NCBI GenBank assembly: GCA_002099365.1
Contig: MSED01000007.1
Location: forward strand, 310,001-374,000
Length of the DNA: 64,000 bases
Direction: 5' to 3'
From: Phialophora verrucosa
Taxonomy: Eukaryota; Ascomycota; Eurotiomycetes; Chaetothyriales; Herpotrichiellaceae
The notes below the pieces were generated by a model. That model saw only the letters and a program-made list of their open reading frames with translations, did no database searches and was not told the origin of the DNA. Shown piece by piece: positions 30,766-41,683 of this stretch. The position numbers and the translations under genes are program-made. Each line of letters begins with the position of its first letter. The stretch's first letter is position 1.

Positions 30766-32643
30766 ATGGCTGTTCTGGATGAAAGCCCTGCTCAGTTCGA
30801 GTTTGCCACATTCAATAGCCTGAGGATCGATGCCCAACGCCCAGCATCGACCAAGGCGCCTTTTCTCTTCATTGTCAAGACTCCCGCCTCCGACACGTTA
30901 TCGCGGTCCACTACCCGCAGCGCGGCTGCGAGCATCAACAGCCACGCTCAACGATGGGCCCAGGAGGTCGCGGTATCTCAGAGCGCCAACGGAGCAGCTG
31001 GCCGACGTGAGGTCGACACGCCGGCCTTTGAGAAATGCATGATGAGATGTCGCGTTTCTCGACTGCTAGAGGACCCAAGCAAGCCGGTCAAGTCAAAGCG
31101 GTCTGGTTCTGGGAAGAGAGCCAGTCGATCGTCCGAGAAGCGCTCTAGAAGAGTGACGCCGCAGCCATCTGAGAAAGGCGGTAGGACGAATAGTGAGAAA
31201 GACACGTCGACTAGCCCTGAAGCCGAGCCACGACCACGATCTGAGTTCAGTGAGGATGAAAGACCTCAGACGGCGCCACTGTTGTCTCCTGGTCCATCAA
31301 AGTACTCGGTCTTGGACCCATTCGCCTCCACGTCCCTTGCAAACGACAGCGACGTGCAGCCCATCCTTCAGTATTATCTCTCCTTTGCCCTCCTGTCCAC
31401 GCCCAAGGGAGACGACGCCCACAAGCCTCCCGACGGCGCCCTGATCAAGCACTTCTCGAGCATCAACGCGATCATTCAAGGCTGCATGCACAAGAGTGTC
31501 CACATGTATGCCCTTCTCGCGGCTACGGCCAGCCGCATGCGACGGGTCTCTGGAGTCTCCTTCCGCGCGGACAACGGACCGGAGATCTATTTGCACAAGG
31601 CTCTCCAGTGCCTCCGCATATTGCTCGACAACAACAGTCAGTCCGCGGTCGAGGACCGTCAGATCATCCTGGACATCTATTACCTAAGCGTCTGCGGATG
31701 GTATATGGAGCGATATGGAGAATCCAAGACCCACTTCAACGTCCTGAAGCATTTCTGGAAGACGCTTACCCCTGGACAGTCGACGTTGGACCAGTACATC
31801 TACGACCTGCTCAGTTACAACACCATCTTTCTCGAGACTGACGCCACGAAGCTTCTCGACTCGACCCGGCTCGATCGTTTCAGTCACCTCCCTGGCCATG
31901 GGACGATTGCGAACCCTCTTGCGTGGCAGCCCACGCATCCAGTCTCAGTCCGCCACTGCTCCGCCTTGCCCCTCGCGTTGGATCAGGCCGCCTACAGCCC
32001 TGATCTCCGGCAGATTGTGCAAGAACTCCCGCTGCTCCTGCTTCTGCACAACAACCTTGCCCAGACCTCGGAGCTCCCATGGCCTGAGAGAGACTGGATC
32101 CGGTCGAAGAGCCGGTCGCTTGTCCTTCGTCTGCTCGAACTACCCAGCTATGGCGGCGAGCTGTGCTGTCGCCTGGCTCTGATCATTCTCCTCCGATGCA
32201 TCTTCAAGACCAGCAGCTCGGCCAAGGGCCCCTCGGCCGCTGTCGACAGCGACATCTCCGTCGACCTCGGCTTGGTCACACAGCGCTTGAAACGGCAACT
32301 GCAGTACGAGATCCTGTTGCCGTCGAACGAAATCTCCCCCGTCGCGCTTCGCGGCGGGGTGGCACCAGCACCAGCCGCCTCTCACGCACCGCCGCACATC
32401 TGGACCGGCAAGTCCAACCATCTGCTGCTCTGGGTTTTGATCACCGGGCTCTTTGGCGCCCGTCTGACCGAGCAGAAGGACGAATACGACTGGTTCTGGA
32501 GCCGGATCAAGGCGTTGATGCGCCTTTTGGAGGTCAGCACCATGTCACGGCTGCGCAACCTGGTCACGTCGTTTGCCTTCGTGGACGGCATGCTGGACGA
32601 CCAAAGGATCGATGGCGTTTTGGCAGACGAAGGGCCCGAATGA
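30766..32643 (+). CDS. Fungal-specific transcription-factor-like protein
   Basis: Intronless, 625 residues from ATG 30766. The N terminus (FEFATFNSLRIDAQRPASTK, FLFIVKTPASD) resembles the opening of fungal proteins annotated as putative C6-type regulators. It is followed by a basic Ser/Arg/Lys-rich stretch (about residues 105-150) that could be nuclear-localising. The remaining ~400 residues are helical and resemble the fungal transcription factor middle region: ILQYYLSFALLS, HMYALLAATASRMRRVSG, YLHKALQCLRILLDNN, DIYYLSVCGWYMERY, then LLLWVLITGLFGARLT and DYDWFW-type motifs. I see no Zn2Cys6 cluster, only an isolated CMMRCRVS. It may therefore act as a regulator without that DNA-binding domain. 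The family is likely, the function inferred. Confidence 0.82.
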   Translation: MAVLDESPAQFEFATFNSLRIDAQRPASTKAPFLFIVKTPASDTLSRSTTRSAAASINSHAQRWAQEVAVSQSANGAAGRREVDTPAFEKCMMRCRVSRLLEDPSKPVKSKRSGSGKRASRSSEKRSRRVTPQPSEKGGRTNSEKDTSTSPEAEPRPRSEFSEDERPQTAPLLSPGPSKYSVLDPFASTSLANDSDVQPILQYYLSFALLSTPKGDDAHKPPDGALIKHFSSINAIIQGCMHKSVHMYALLAATASRMRRVSGVSFRADNGPEIYLHKALQCLRILLDNNSQSAVEDRQIILDIYYLSVCGWYMERYGESKTHFNVLKHFWKTLTPGQSTLDQYIYDLLSYNTIFLETDATKLLDSTRLDRFSHLPGHGTIANPLAWQPTHPVSVRHCSALPLALDQAAYSPDLRQIVQELPLLLLLHNNLAQTSELPWPERDWIRSKSRSLVLRLLELPSYGGELCCRLALIILLRCIFKTSSSAKGPSAAVDSDISVDLGLVTQRLKRQLQYEILLPSNEISPVALRGGVAPAPAASHAPPHIWTGKSNHLLLWVLITGLFGARLTEQKDEYDWFWSRIKALMRLLEVSTMSRLRNLVTSFAFVDGMLDDQRIDGVLADEGPE

Positions 32644-35008
32644 AAGCATGTTGATTTCGCCGGTCGGGTTAAAACCCCCACGCCCAGCTGGAGGAGAGAG
32701 GTTTGCAGGGGTTGTTGGCGTCTGGGGGCGGCCGGCGGCGTGTGGTCAGCGCCAAGGACGACGACGTGCAGTAGCCTCCGTGATGCATGATTCGCAAAAC
32801 CCACGTTATTTATCATGATTATGGCATCAAAGACCGTTATCTAAGCATTGGATCCTTCATGCACGGCGGACGGAGTACGGGGTATGATCATGGATTTGGA
32901 CTAGGGCCCAGGGCATGCGTTTTGGATACGAGTTTCGCGCTGTGGCTCGAAAAGGCAAATTATACCTCATCTGGGCCATGGCTGTCTCCTGCCACTCCTT
33001 GCTGTATCCCAGCGACCATTATTGATCTGGGCCGCTGCACATGATTCTTTCGAGTGAGCGCCGCCTGCTGCCTCATGGCCACCACGGCGATGACTTTGCA
33101 CGCAATACGAACACGAATACGAGTCCCCAAGGCGTCGCATGTCGAGTAACCGATCCTCGAATGGTACGGTGAAGCCTGCCTGTAACTAAGATACGGGACG
33201 AGTACTTGCCCCTTCGCCTGGCGTGTTTGCACCTTGACAGGTCCTTGTATCCGTCACGAGCGCTTGCTGCTGCTGCTGCTCCTCCTTCCAGACCGAATTG
33301 AGAGACCCGCATGCCCGCATCCAACCCAGATTCCAACATAGAGGCTACAGAGGTACATACGTGCACCGTACCGAGTAGAGTAGAGTAGAGTAGGGTTAGT
33401 CCACGTGGTGCACGGGATGTGAACATAGACGTGAAGTCTTCGTCAAGCACCCGCGCCGCGGACTAGTTCCATCTCGAGACAGGGCTGTGCTAATGACTCG
33501 ACTCGAAACATACACGCCGAGTGCTACAGTACACTGCCTGATACACCGTCCCCTGTCCACCGTCCACCGTCCATCCCGATCGAGACTCTCATGTTTCGCG
33601 GCGTACCCAGCCACCACGGACATGCCTGATCCGCTATCCGCATGGACCGAACGCCAATGCAAGTGCGGGCGTACTAAAACGCAGCAGCAGGTCTTCCACG
33701 GCAGAGCAAAACCCCAGCCGACACTGGTGACGCCGCCACCCCGATTTGATGATCTCTACACCTAAACTGCCAGTCACTGGCCTCACCGGGACGAGGCACG
33801 ATGTCGAGCTCAGTCTGCAACATTCCGGAAAGCCATCGACGCATGTCCCGGGGCGAGAAGCGTGCCGCGGTGCGTGCAAACCGAGGGCGGCTTCAACCGA
33901 GTCTTCACCTTCTGCATGGACAATGGAGCCCGTGCCCGTGGCGAAGCTGCCTTTCCGCGTGGCTGGCCCGCCAAACTCGATGACCAATTCGCAAGTCGCG
34001 ACAATGGCATGTAATGGGCAAGACTATGATCCTGTGCCGATGTTCGACTAATGCGGTGACGGCGACAGTGAGGTCTCACACAAGCATCCCTGGTAGCCAG
34101 GGTTCTCGATCGGGACGCCGACGCCGACGCCGACGCTCCGAAGAATCAAGTGCGAGCAGAATACATCATCTTGGAGCACATCTCGGGGGTCCAGTTGCAC
34201 GAGGTGTGGCCGACCATGGACTCACATCAACACATGCTGGTCACAAAGCGCTTGGCATATCCTACGCGGTCGCGGAAATGGCCAACGCCGCATTCCCGGT
34301 CTATGGAAGCTTGTTTTTCGCCGCAAATGCAAATATACTCTGCGGAAAAAGGTAGACGTGGCTGATGGCTTTGTGATCGGTCCAAACGGCGGAAGAGAGT
34401 ATCATTCCCGGGCATGGGGCAGCGGCGACAAGGCGTCCCGTCGGAACGAGTGTTCGACAAACCGAGGCCCATGTCAGTATGAGTACTGAAACACACCATT
34501 TTCCAGCGACCCTCTGCGCCTCCCTTGCTGACGGGACGTCAAAGGGGATACTCTCTAGGACTACCTCGTACACCGATGCGTTGCTGGACGCGGGTTCCAT
34601 GCGGCTCCCCAACCCGAGGACGGCAGAACATGTCGCCGAACTGCCGTACCGTGGTTCAGTAGGGGACGTGAGGACCAAGTTGGGCTCTTGCAAATCAGCA
34701 AAGCTGTGATCGAGACATTATTCAAGAGCGCCTTGATCCTGGACCAAAGCTCCGGCCGTGGGATGAGAGATGAGATGGCTTCTCACCCCATGCACCGCAT
34801 ACTCCACGACATGGCAACATCACAACACAGCCTCGAGAAACAAAACCGGGCCTCACTTGGGTTTTCCCGGCCGTTGGCTTTCCTCACTCCGCCCTCAAAG
34901 GACTCGTGTGTGTGTGGAAGCCACCGCTGCAAGAGAACATACATGATAACCATGATACCAACCCTCAGCGGGGGGAGAGTTCCCATTCCAGTTCCCAGCC
35001 CCAGCTGG

Positions 35009-35080
35009 CATCGAGCATCGAGCATCGAGCACCGAGCATCGAGCACCGAGCATCGAGCACCGAGCATCGATCACCGAGCA
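35009..35080. repeat. 8-bp tandem array (GAGCAYCG)
   Basis: About nine copies alternating GAGCATCG and GAGCACCG, giving a 16-bp higher-order period in the middle. Non-coding as far as I can see. Confidence 0.9.
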
Positions 35081-35543
35081 TGGGAGCGCCCGGTGATCCA
35101 CGAAGACGACGACGGGTTCGCCATACTGATCTTACAAGACCGCCATCTTGCTCACCGAGACGACACTGGTGACATTGGCTTGTCCATCTAGGCGGTGAGA
35201 TATTGATATTCGCCTCGTGTCCTTGCGAAATTAGTTCTGCCGGGCAGCTGTGGGCACAGAGGCGTACAGGCACACAGGCACAGAGGCAAAGAAGCACAGG
35301 CACCTCATCGCCTCGGGATGCAGGATCGAGGCTCCATTGCGATCTGGAGATAGATCAGGGAGAGTGATGTCGACATGTGGACATGTGAACATGTGGAACC
35401 GTGGAACAGAGATTTCCAGGAACCAGCGGACAACGTCAGGGTATGGGGGAGGCAGCACGCCGCACGAACAGGGGAGGACCGTCAAGAGTCCGGTGGTAGA
35501 TGCGTAGACAAGTAGTGACGAGATGGGACCCACGGCCGCTCGT

Positions 35544-35630
35544 TGAGTACCATACATTGTCTATGCTTAGGCACGCACACCGCCCCTCCCTGAGCACCAT
35601 ACATTATCTATGCTTAGGCACGCACACCGC
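35544..35630. repeat. 40-bp duplication, period 47 bp
   Basis: Copies at 35544-35583 and 35591-35630 differ at two positions by eye. Both contain CTATGCTTAGGCACGCACAC. Confidence 0.92.
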
Positions 35631-35945
35631 ATGTACAAGTGGCCTCGTCCACGTATTCCGTTCGGCCAATACAAGCCGCACCGATGTCGCTGGCCCTGCT
35701 GTCTATGCTGCGTATCGTCCATCTCCTATCGCCTACCGTCGACCGTCCATCCGGCGCGCCCCCCTCTGGATCGCCAAGACGTTCGAATTGCATCGTCGGC
35801 GCCGAGTTGGACACTTTCGGCGCTTCCAGCATCTGCAGGCGCGCGCGCAGTTACAGTAGTTCGCCCCGCGTATATCTCGAGTTGCCTGATGCGCTGCCGG
35901 AGGTTGCTCTCATCCTGGGTGGACGGGTTGTTGTGACGGACAGTC

Positions 35946-36049
35946 TGGAACAGATCTCGATGGGTCTTTCTTTCCTATGTGCGAAGGTCGGGTCGTCTAG
36001 AACAGATCTCGACGGATCTTTCTTCCCCATGTGCGATGGTCGGATCGTC
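35946..36049. repeat. 52-bp head-to-tail tandem duplication
   Basis: Copies at 35946-35997 and 35998-36049, exactly adjacent, with several point differences. Both contain GAACAGATCTCGA. Confidence 0.92.
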
Positions 36050-36468
36050 CCTGCGAGAGGGGATCCGGAGCTGGACCAGACGAGGCCGAGGAAGCCCGCG
36101 CTCATGGCCTGGCTGTCTGCACTGTGAGGATGCCGCATGCTGAGCGCGCGGATAAGCATCCTATACAGTAATGTCGACAGCCGGGTGGTCAATGACCCAG
36201 CAGCGTGGCAGCTGAGAAAACTGCTCCGGCACCGTAGATATTGCTCTTCCGGATTAGCTGTCTTCTTTTCCGGTATTCAAGTCGAGCTCTCCTGCCGGCT
36301 AGACGTGAGTCCCCATCTCATTCCCTTCATGGTATATCGTTTCGATCAACGGTATCTGTGACAGTCATTGTCGTAGTCATGAAGGGGTGAGGAGCCTTGC
36401 TGGCTTCTCGATAGTGGCTCGCACTTCATCAAATAACCCTCCCGTTGCACTGGTCTCGTAACACTCTC

Positions 36469-37623
36469 TCACCCGGCACCTGCCTCCATTGCAGGGTTCG
36501 TTTCGAGATCCAAAAACCCGTCAAGCCCATCCATCACATCCTTGGCCACACCGCCAGTAAGCACGGTGCTGACCGCCTTCTTCAGCACCGATCTCTTGAT
36601 TCCCCCGACTCGGGGTTTCCAAACACCCGGAACTTCGACCCCCTCGCCCACTTCGCCAAACATGGCCACACCCTTCATGGTATCCCTCGCAGGCGTGTCG
36701 ATCATTCTCGTCGCAAGGACCTGAAATCCACCGTTATCACCGCCAGGCCCGTCGCCGACACTGACAGCAATCAATGCATCCGCAACGGCAAGCTCCTCGC
36801 GACTGGGATCGAAGATGATGTTCTCGCCGACCACCACGACCAGCAGCGTGACGGGGGGTCTCGAGCGGAGCGGCTCCGTCCTGCCGTACAGATACGTGCT
36901 CGCCATCCAGTCATCATCCGCGACGGGGTCTTCTTCGCCCTCGCTCTTCAGCCGCGGGACCCTGGTGTCCCGGAGCGCAAGGTGTGTCGCCATACTCAGC
37001 AGTGGAAGCGGATAGCTCGCAAGGCCGTTGGGCGAGATGAGCAACACGTCGATGTAGACGTGCCAATGCCAGCGCGAGTTAATGACCAACCTGTCCTGTA
37101 GTGAAGGGGTATCTGACGACGCAGAGGCAGAGGCAGGGCCCGAGGCAGGTGAACGGCCACTCGAAGGCGAATGTGACGGCACAACCAACGGCTCGCGGAG
37201 CATCTCCTCCAGGAACACCAACCCAGGATCATCATCCCGTAGACCCGGCAGCGTAAGACTGAGCGTCACCCATTCCTGCCTGCCCCTCTGGCGCTTGCTG
37301 TCGCTCGGTTCCACAGTAACATCACCGTCAACATCCATAGCTCCATCGTTGTCTGCTCCTATTGGTTTGCCATCCCCCGCCACTGCTCCTGCTGTCTTCT
37401 CGACCTCAAGTTTCACCCCCACAATGGCTTCTCGGCCGTCACTGAATCCCACGTGTGCGCTGCCATGGACTGCGGGGAGGACTCCCGTTTCGGCCCTCAG
37501 GGCGCGGAAATCGGTCGGCAAGGGACGCGCGTCCGGTCTGATAGGTGGGATCGAGGAGAGCGATGTATGTAGGTAGGCGAGCTCGGCAGGGGAAAAAGGA
37601 AGGGAGGTGGTGAGCGAGGGCAT
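36469..37623 (-). CDS. RRP42: Exosome complex subunit RRP42
   Basis: Intronless, 384 residues from ATG 37623 (MPSLTTSLPFSPAELAYLHT). The RNase PH fold is visible in order: RPDARPLPTDFRALRAETGV, then LPAVHGSAHVGFSDGREAIV, INSRWHWHVYIDVLLIS and LLVVVVGENIIFDPSREELA near the end of the core. The protein is one of six RNase PH-like subunits of the exosome ring, which threads RNA to the catalytic subunits; the ring subunits are normally inactive. Family members are usually 260-300 residues; the extra length is two disordered inserts, an Asp/Gly-rich segment near residues 80-115 and a Ser/Pro/Ala-rich one near 160-180. The call is firm. Confidence 0.92.
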   Translation of the reverse strand: MPSLTTSLPFSPAELAYLHTSLSSIPPIRPDARPLPTDFRALRAETGVLPAVHGSAHVGFSDGREAIVGVKLEVEKTAGAVAGDGKPIGADNDGAMDVDGDVTVEPSDSKRQRGRQEWVTLSLTLPGLRDDDPGLVFLEEMLREPLVVPSHSPSSGRSPASGPASASASSDTPSLQDRLVINSRWHWHVYIDVLLISPNGLASYPLPLLSMATHLALRDTRVPRLKSEGEEDPVADDDWMASTYLYGRTEPLRSRPPVTLLVVVVGENIIFDPSREELAVADALIAVSVGDGPGGDNGGFQVLATRMIDTPARDTMKGVAMFGEVGEGVEVPGVWKPRVGGIKRSVLKKAVSTVLTGGVAKDVMDGLDGFLDLETNPAMEAGAG

Positions 37624-38107
37624 GGTTTCGTCTGGTGGGTGGGTTGAATAATTCAATGAGGGACGTGCAGGAGCGAGCTCAGAAAGATGCTGAGAACGAG
37701 TTGGAAGCTCGACGATCGTCGGTCGTGGGTGTTATCGTGCGGCCGGGTCGAAGGATGGAACGTACACATTAAGGAGCGAGCGAGACGCCAGGCCTCCGGA
37801 ACAAAGATTGTTGACGTTGTCGAGGATCCAGAATCGAGGGATCTGGAGGGACGAACTTTGTGCAGAAAAGAAAGGTGATCGTCAATTGCGCCGGAGTTAA
37901 CAAATCGTGCATTGCGCACCTTACTGACTTTAACGCCGAGAATTGAAGTGCTGCACGAATACGGAGCGTGGAAGACATATATAGTTGACTCTCCATCACT
38001 GCGACTGGCAGGTCGACTGCACAGTATCCAAGACCATCCGATGATACAGCGCACCGCAACCGCGACCTGAAACCCGCCCCAGCCTTTGTCGCCGTCCCTC
38101 ATCCCGC
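37624..38107. other. Intergenic region upstream of RRP42
   Basis: Promoter side of RRP42 and 3' flank of the membrane protein gene. No coding signal. Confidence 0.6.
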
Positions 38108-39881
38108 TCAAGCGTCGATTCCTATCCCTCCCACCTCACCGCTGACCCCGACGAGCCGTGGTCTGCCGGCCTTCGCCCCATACACCATTTCCATGAGCTT
38201 ACTCTTCTGCTTGTCTCGAACACCCCTCAGGTATTCGTATGTACCTTCCAGGCCTCTGATTTGCTGGTCGACAACGCTACCATTGTCGATGGTGACAGAG
38301 TCATTCCTCCTCACCAGCGGACTCACCAATTTCCTTCGCAATGTCTCCAGGTTTACTTTCAGCGTCTGTAGTCTCGTGTGGTGCTCCATGAGGAGATGTT
38401 TGTTGTTGACCGTTCTCGACCTGACGCTCGACAAGAGCTGCTTGTTCTTCTCGAACTTGCGTAGCATTGCAGCATTCGGCCCGATCACCCTTGTCCAGAG
38501 CGAGGAGAGAAGATCGCTCTCTAGTCTTTCCTGCGTGTCTGTTTCACGGACGACGGTTCGTTGCAAGTTCAGGAACTGTCGGTCAATGGACTCGAACAGT
38601 GCGAACAGCGCCGCCGAGTGAGTCAACTCGCTGTTGATCGACTCCTCGAGCACGTTGACAAACTCATGAAATGTCCTTGTCAGTGTTGCTCTTGTCCGCT
38701 GTGGCGAACTCGCACCGAACACTTTGGTCAGGAACGTTCCCAGACTTGTCGGCCCCTTCGACGTCTCCAGCAGCCCACCTCGGTTGAAGATGCCGTGCAG
38801 ATGATCAAAGATGACTCCACTAAGTGATGCTCCTTGTCCTGTCGTGACCCCTTCAAGCTCCCGTTTCGCCCAGTCCATAACAAGCAGGATGCTATCCACA
38901 TCCGAATCAACGTCGGCAAAGAAGCGCGTCAGTTCAAGGCCAAGATTCTTCAAGCTCTCTGACAGTTCATCCAACGAACGAACAATTAATGGCGCCGAAG
39001 TCATGTTGGCGCTCCTGACCGACTCCCCAAGGTCCCATACCGCCACGCTTGTCTCCTGCAGCGCTGTGATTTGCGTATATCCGTTCTCCGAATAGAAGAT
39101 TAGAGGCTCGAATGACTTCGCCAGCGTAGAAACCTTGACAAGATCTGGCACCGGAGGTGGTATTGGCGGAACGAGAATGATGCGTAGAAGCGAGGCGAGC
39201 AAGATAGTCGTCAGAATGGATACGAATGTCGCGGACTTGGTCTTGGTTATCGTATCGAATTTTCTTTGCACGAAGTTGAGAAACGGCACAAAAGGCTCCC
39301 GGTGTTGTACTTCGGCACGGAGCTGTAAGCGAATATCTGCACTCCAATGTCAGTGAGTCCGCACGCACCGCGCCATGGGGATCATTACAATTGTTCGGGC
39401 TCTCGGGAGATATGGGTTCCTCCTGATTGAAGTCGGAGGCCTTTGCCCCGTACTGTGGCTCTACCTCTGGCGAGCGCTCCCTCACCGGCGAATCTGTGCC
39501 GGCAGGTAAAGGTGTGTTGACTGCGATGGTGATGTCTGGATCACCCTCGACCGCATCTTGGTATACCTCTGGACTCGTCTGCCGTGACCTGGAAGGACTG
39601 ACTGATGGCCGCAGGTCGTATTTCCCATATGGATCTTGCCGAAACCAGTTGCTTGCATTCGAATTCCGACTCTTAAAGCCCGGCGGCGACCACGGCAACC
39701 CGGCGCTCGATGTATCGTCAGCTTCACTTTCCGCTCGCTCCAGCCTAAAGCCCGGAAATAGAGGGGAGCGGCGCTCTTGCTCTTCAAAGTCTTCTATTGA
39801 AGCCTCGAGCGAATGCGCATCTTCGTGCAGGGTCTCGGAGTAGGTGCCTTCCATCGGCCTCGCTTGCATCATGGCGAACAT
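38108..39881 (-). CDS. Membrane-anchored coiled-coil protein, unknown function
   Basis: Exon 1 is 39369-39881 and exon 2 is 38108-39322, with a 46-bp intron (GTGCGT...TTACAG). Phase is kept and the junction reads DPHGALRAEVQHREPFVPFL; the product is 575 residues from ATG 39881. The N-terminal ~180 residues are acidic and Ser/Pro-rich. One membrane segment follows (FVSILTTILLASLLRIILV). The rest is helical with coiled-coil character, e.g. LLMEHHTRLQTLKVNLETLR and ESIDRQFLNLQRTVVRETD. It looks like a conserved fungal single-pass protein, possibly of the nuclear envelope or ER, but I cannot name the family. The intron is the shortest in this window. Confidence 0.8.
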
Positions 39882-40884
39882 TGAGGAGTGCGAAGGAAAG
39901 GAAAAGGACACATGAATGCGAGGCTGCGTGGAAGGTCAAGGCGGTGCAGGAGGCCGACAAAAAGGCCGCCTTTCACAGAGGAGCAATGTAACTCGTCGTT
40001 GGTACAGAATACCAGTCACTAGGCAACAACGGTATAAATGAAACCACTATCAAGACGCCTGAGCTATTGCTTCGATAAAGGAAGGCAATTCGAAGAAGAG
40101 AGGACGCCCTGTTTGAGAAGGCCAAAGAGGAAAGTCCATCTTTGGCAGAATGCGGGATGTGCTGCAGGCCCAGCCTCTTCTCAAAACGCGGGTATCGAGG
40201 TCCACGGGAGCGCAGCGTGCATATCGCCTTGCGCGGCTTGAGGGGTGTCAGGTAAGTTTGCAACAAGGAGGAGGAAACGAAAGGGAAAGTCTGGAGGCTG
40301 GGACAGCTGGCAACCCGCCTGTCGTGGTTCAGAGGGGAAGAGCTCTACCAATCAAACTGCACAACATGGTCAAGACCAGGATGGCTGATGCAAGGGGCTG
40401 CCTTCCTGGCTGCATGTTCTCGAAAGACCCTCATTGGAGGATGTCGAAGCTACATAGCGGAGTGCGAGTTGCTTATCAGCCAGCACTCCGAAGCTGCGAA
40501 AAGAGTGATGGGAAGAACTTCGAGAATCGTGGCGTCTCCAGGATTCTTGTGATCGACGAACAACGGAGCGGAGAAGAGATGCTTCATGTCGGACCTCCAC
40601 AGCTTAGCTCTGCCAGTCTCGCGTGAGAAAAATGCAGGTACGCCTTTCAGAAATCCAGGTAATAGGAGGAGGTTTTTTATGTACAAGGAGCTTCGTCTAC
40701 CGGCTTCTCCGGCTTCCCATCCAGTCGTAGCTTATTGCTATGCAAGTCCAACCGTCAAATTAGGTAAATGTGCGCCTCGCCCGTTTCTTGATGATACAAG
40801 CAGCCGATGATCCCGAGCAACGTCGAAATGAGCGCATAGCGAAGAAGCTGAGGCGCGATAGATCCAGATCGGCCCTGATGGTGT
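39882..40884. other. Intergenic region between membrane protein and cytochrome c
   Basis: Promoter side of the membrane protein gene and 3' flank of cytochrome c. Frames on both strands (e.g. 40450-40686 minus) have no recognisable domain. Confidence 0.5.
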
Positions 40885-41683
40885 CTACTTGGTCTCTTCA
40901 CGCAAATAGGTGATCAGGTCGTTCCTGTCCTTGCCTTTCTTCAGACCACCGAAAGCCATCTTGGTGCCCGGGATGTACTTCTTGGGGTTCTCGAGGTACT
41001 CGAACTATTTCGCAGATTAGACAACAACCAATCGAAATCCCTTTAAAGGCGCAACTCACCAGAGTATCCTCCTTCCACGTAATGCCTTTCGACTTGTTTG
41101 CATCTGTATATGAGAAGCCCTCGACGGAGCCGGTCTTGCGACCGAAAAGACCGTGCAGGTTGGGGCCGATCTTGTTGCCCTCTGACTCAACGACGGTGTG
41201 GCATTGTGCGCATCTTGTCTTGAACAGATTGGCACCCTTCTTTGCGTCACCTGGAGTAAACGAATGTAAGCCCTTGTCCGACGCCTCTTCTTGCTGGTCT
41301 TGCTTTGCAGCCTTTTCCGCAGCAGCGTCCTTTGTTTGCTTCGCCGAGATCGATTCGAGCTCGTCGAGCTCCTGAGGGAGATCTGCGAAGTAGCCCCAAA
41401 CCATAGTCTCGGAGCTTAGACGTACGGTAGCAGAATATCGCTCGATGGAGACGGCAGGGTTGGGATGGTGGCGTGACTGATGGTGTAGGGCATCGCGAAG
41501 CCGAGGTGGCCTTGGAACAGGCACACAATGTCATGCGCGAGTTGAATCATGGCGGCAGTGACAGGCCGTCCATCATCCCTCCAGTTTTCGAGTGATGAAA
41601 GCAAAAGTGAAGCTGCTGCGAAGCTGCGAAGGCCACCGGAGCGGGAGACACTCACCTTCCTTGAAGCCGTCGTCCTTGCCCAT
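40885..41683 (-). CDS. CYC1: Cytochrome c
   Basis: Exons 41656-41683, 41060-41250 and 40885-41004 give the expected 112 residues. Exon 1 is 28 nt (MGKDDGFKEG). Exon 2 has KKGANLFKTRCAQCH with the covalent haem site CAQCH and NKIGPNLHGLFGRKTG. Exon 3 carries YIPGTKMAFGGLKKGKDR with the axial-ligand methionine and ends in LREETK. The protein carries electrons from complex III to complex IV in the mitochondrial intermembrane space. Introns are 405 bp and 55 bp; the first is several times longer than most here. That intron holds a frame, open from 41404, running straight into exon 2 (separate entry). The identity is certain; exon 1 was chosen because its sequence fits fungal cytochrome c. Confidence 0.96.
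41251..41404 (-). other. Possible alternative 5' coding segment inside cytochrome c intron 1
   Basis: ATG at 41404 opens a frame that passes the intron 1 acceptor without a stop and continues in phase into the haem exon. It would replace the ten-residue N terminus by about 52 residues: MVWGYFADLPQELDELESIS, then AKQTKDAAAEKAAKQDQQEE and ASDKGLHSFTPG. The segment is Ala/Lys/Glu/Gln-rich like a helix, and its end SFTPGD resembles other fungal cytochrome c N termini. Whether it is transcribed or translated is unknown. Confidence 0.4.

Larger units (their letters stand above)
32644..36468. other. Intergenic region with several local duplications
   Basis: No gene is recognised in 3.8 kb. Structures seen: GTAGA pentamers near 33375, GACGCC triplet-like runs near 34112-34136, an 8-bp array at 35009-35080, and tandem duplications at 35544-35630 and 35946-36049. 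ACGGAGTA occurs at 32870-32877. A minus-strand stretch at about 35760-35930 contains LRQRIRQLE, reminiscent of a coiled coil, but nothing around it supports a gene. Confidence 0.5.

Noticed and set aside
35614..35960. Minus-strand segment containing LRQRIRQLE, resembling a coiled coil of a transcription factor
   Set aside because: No DNA-binding cluster or continuing domain nearby, and the area is full of local duplications.
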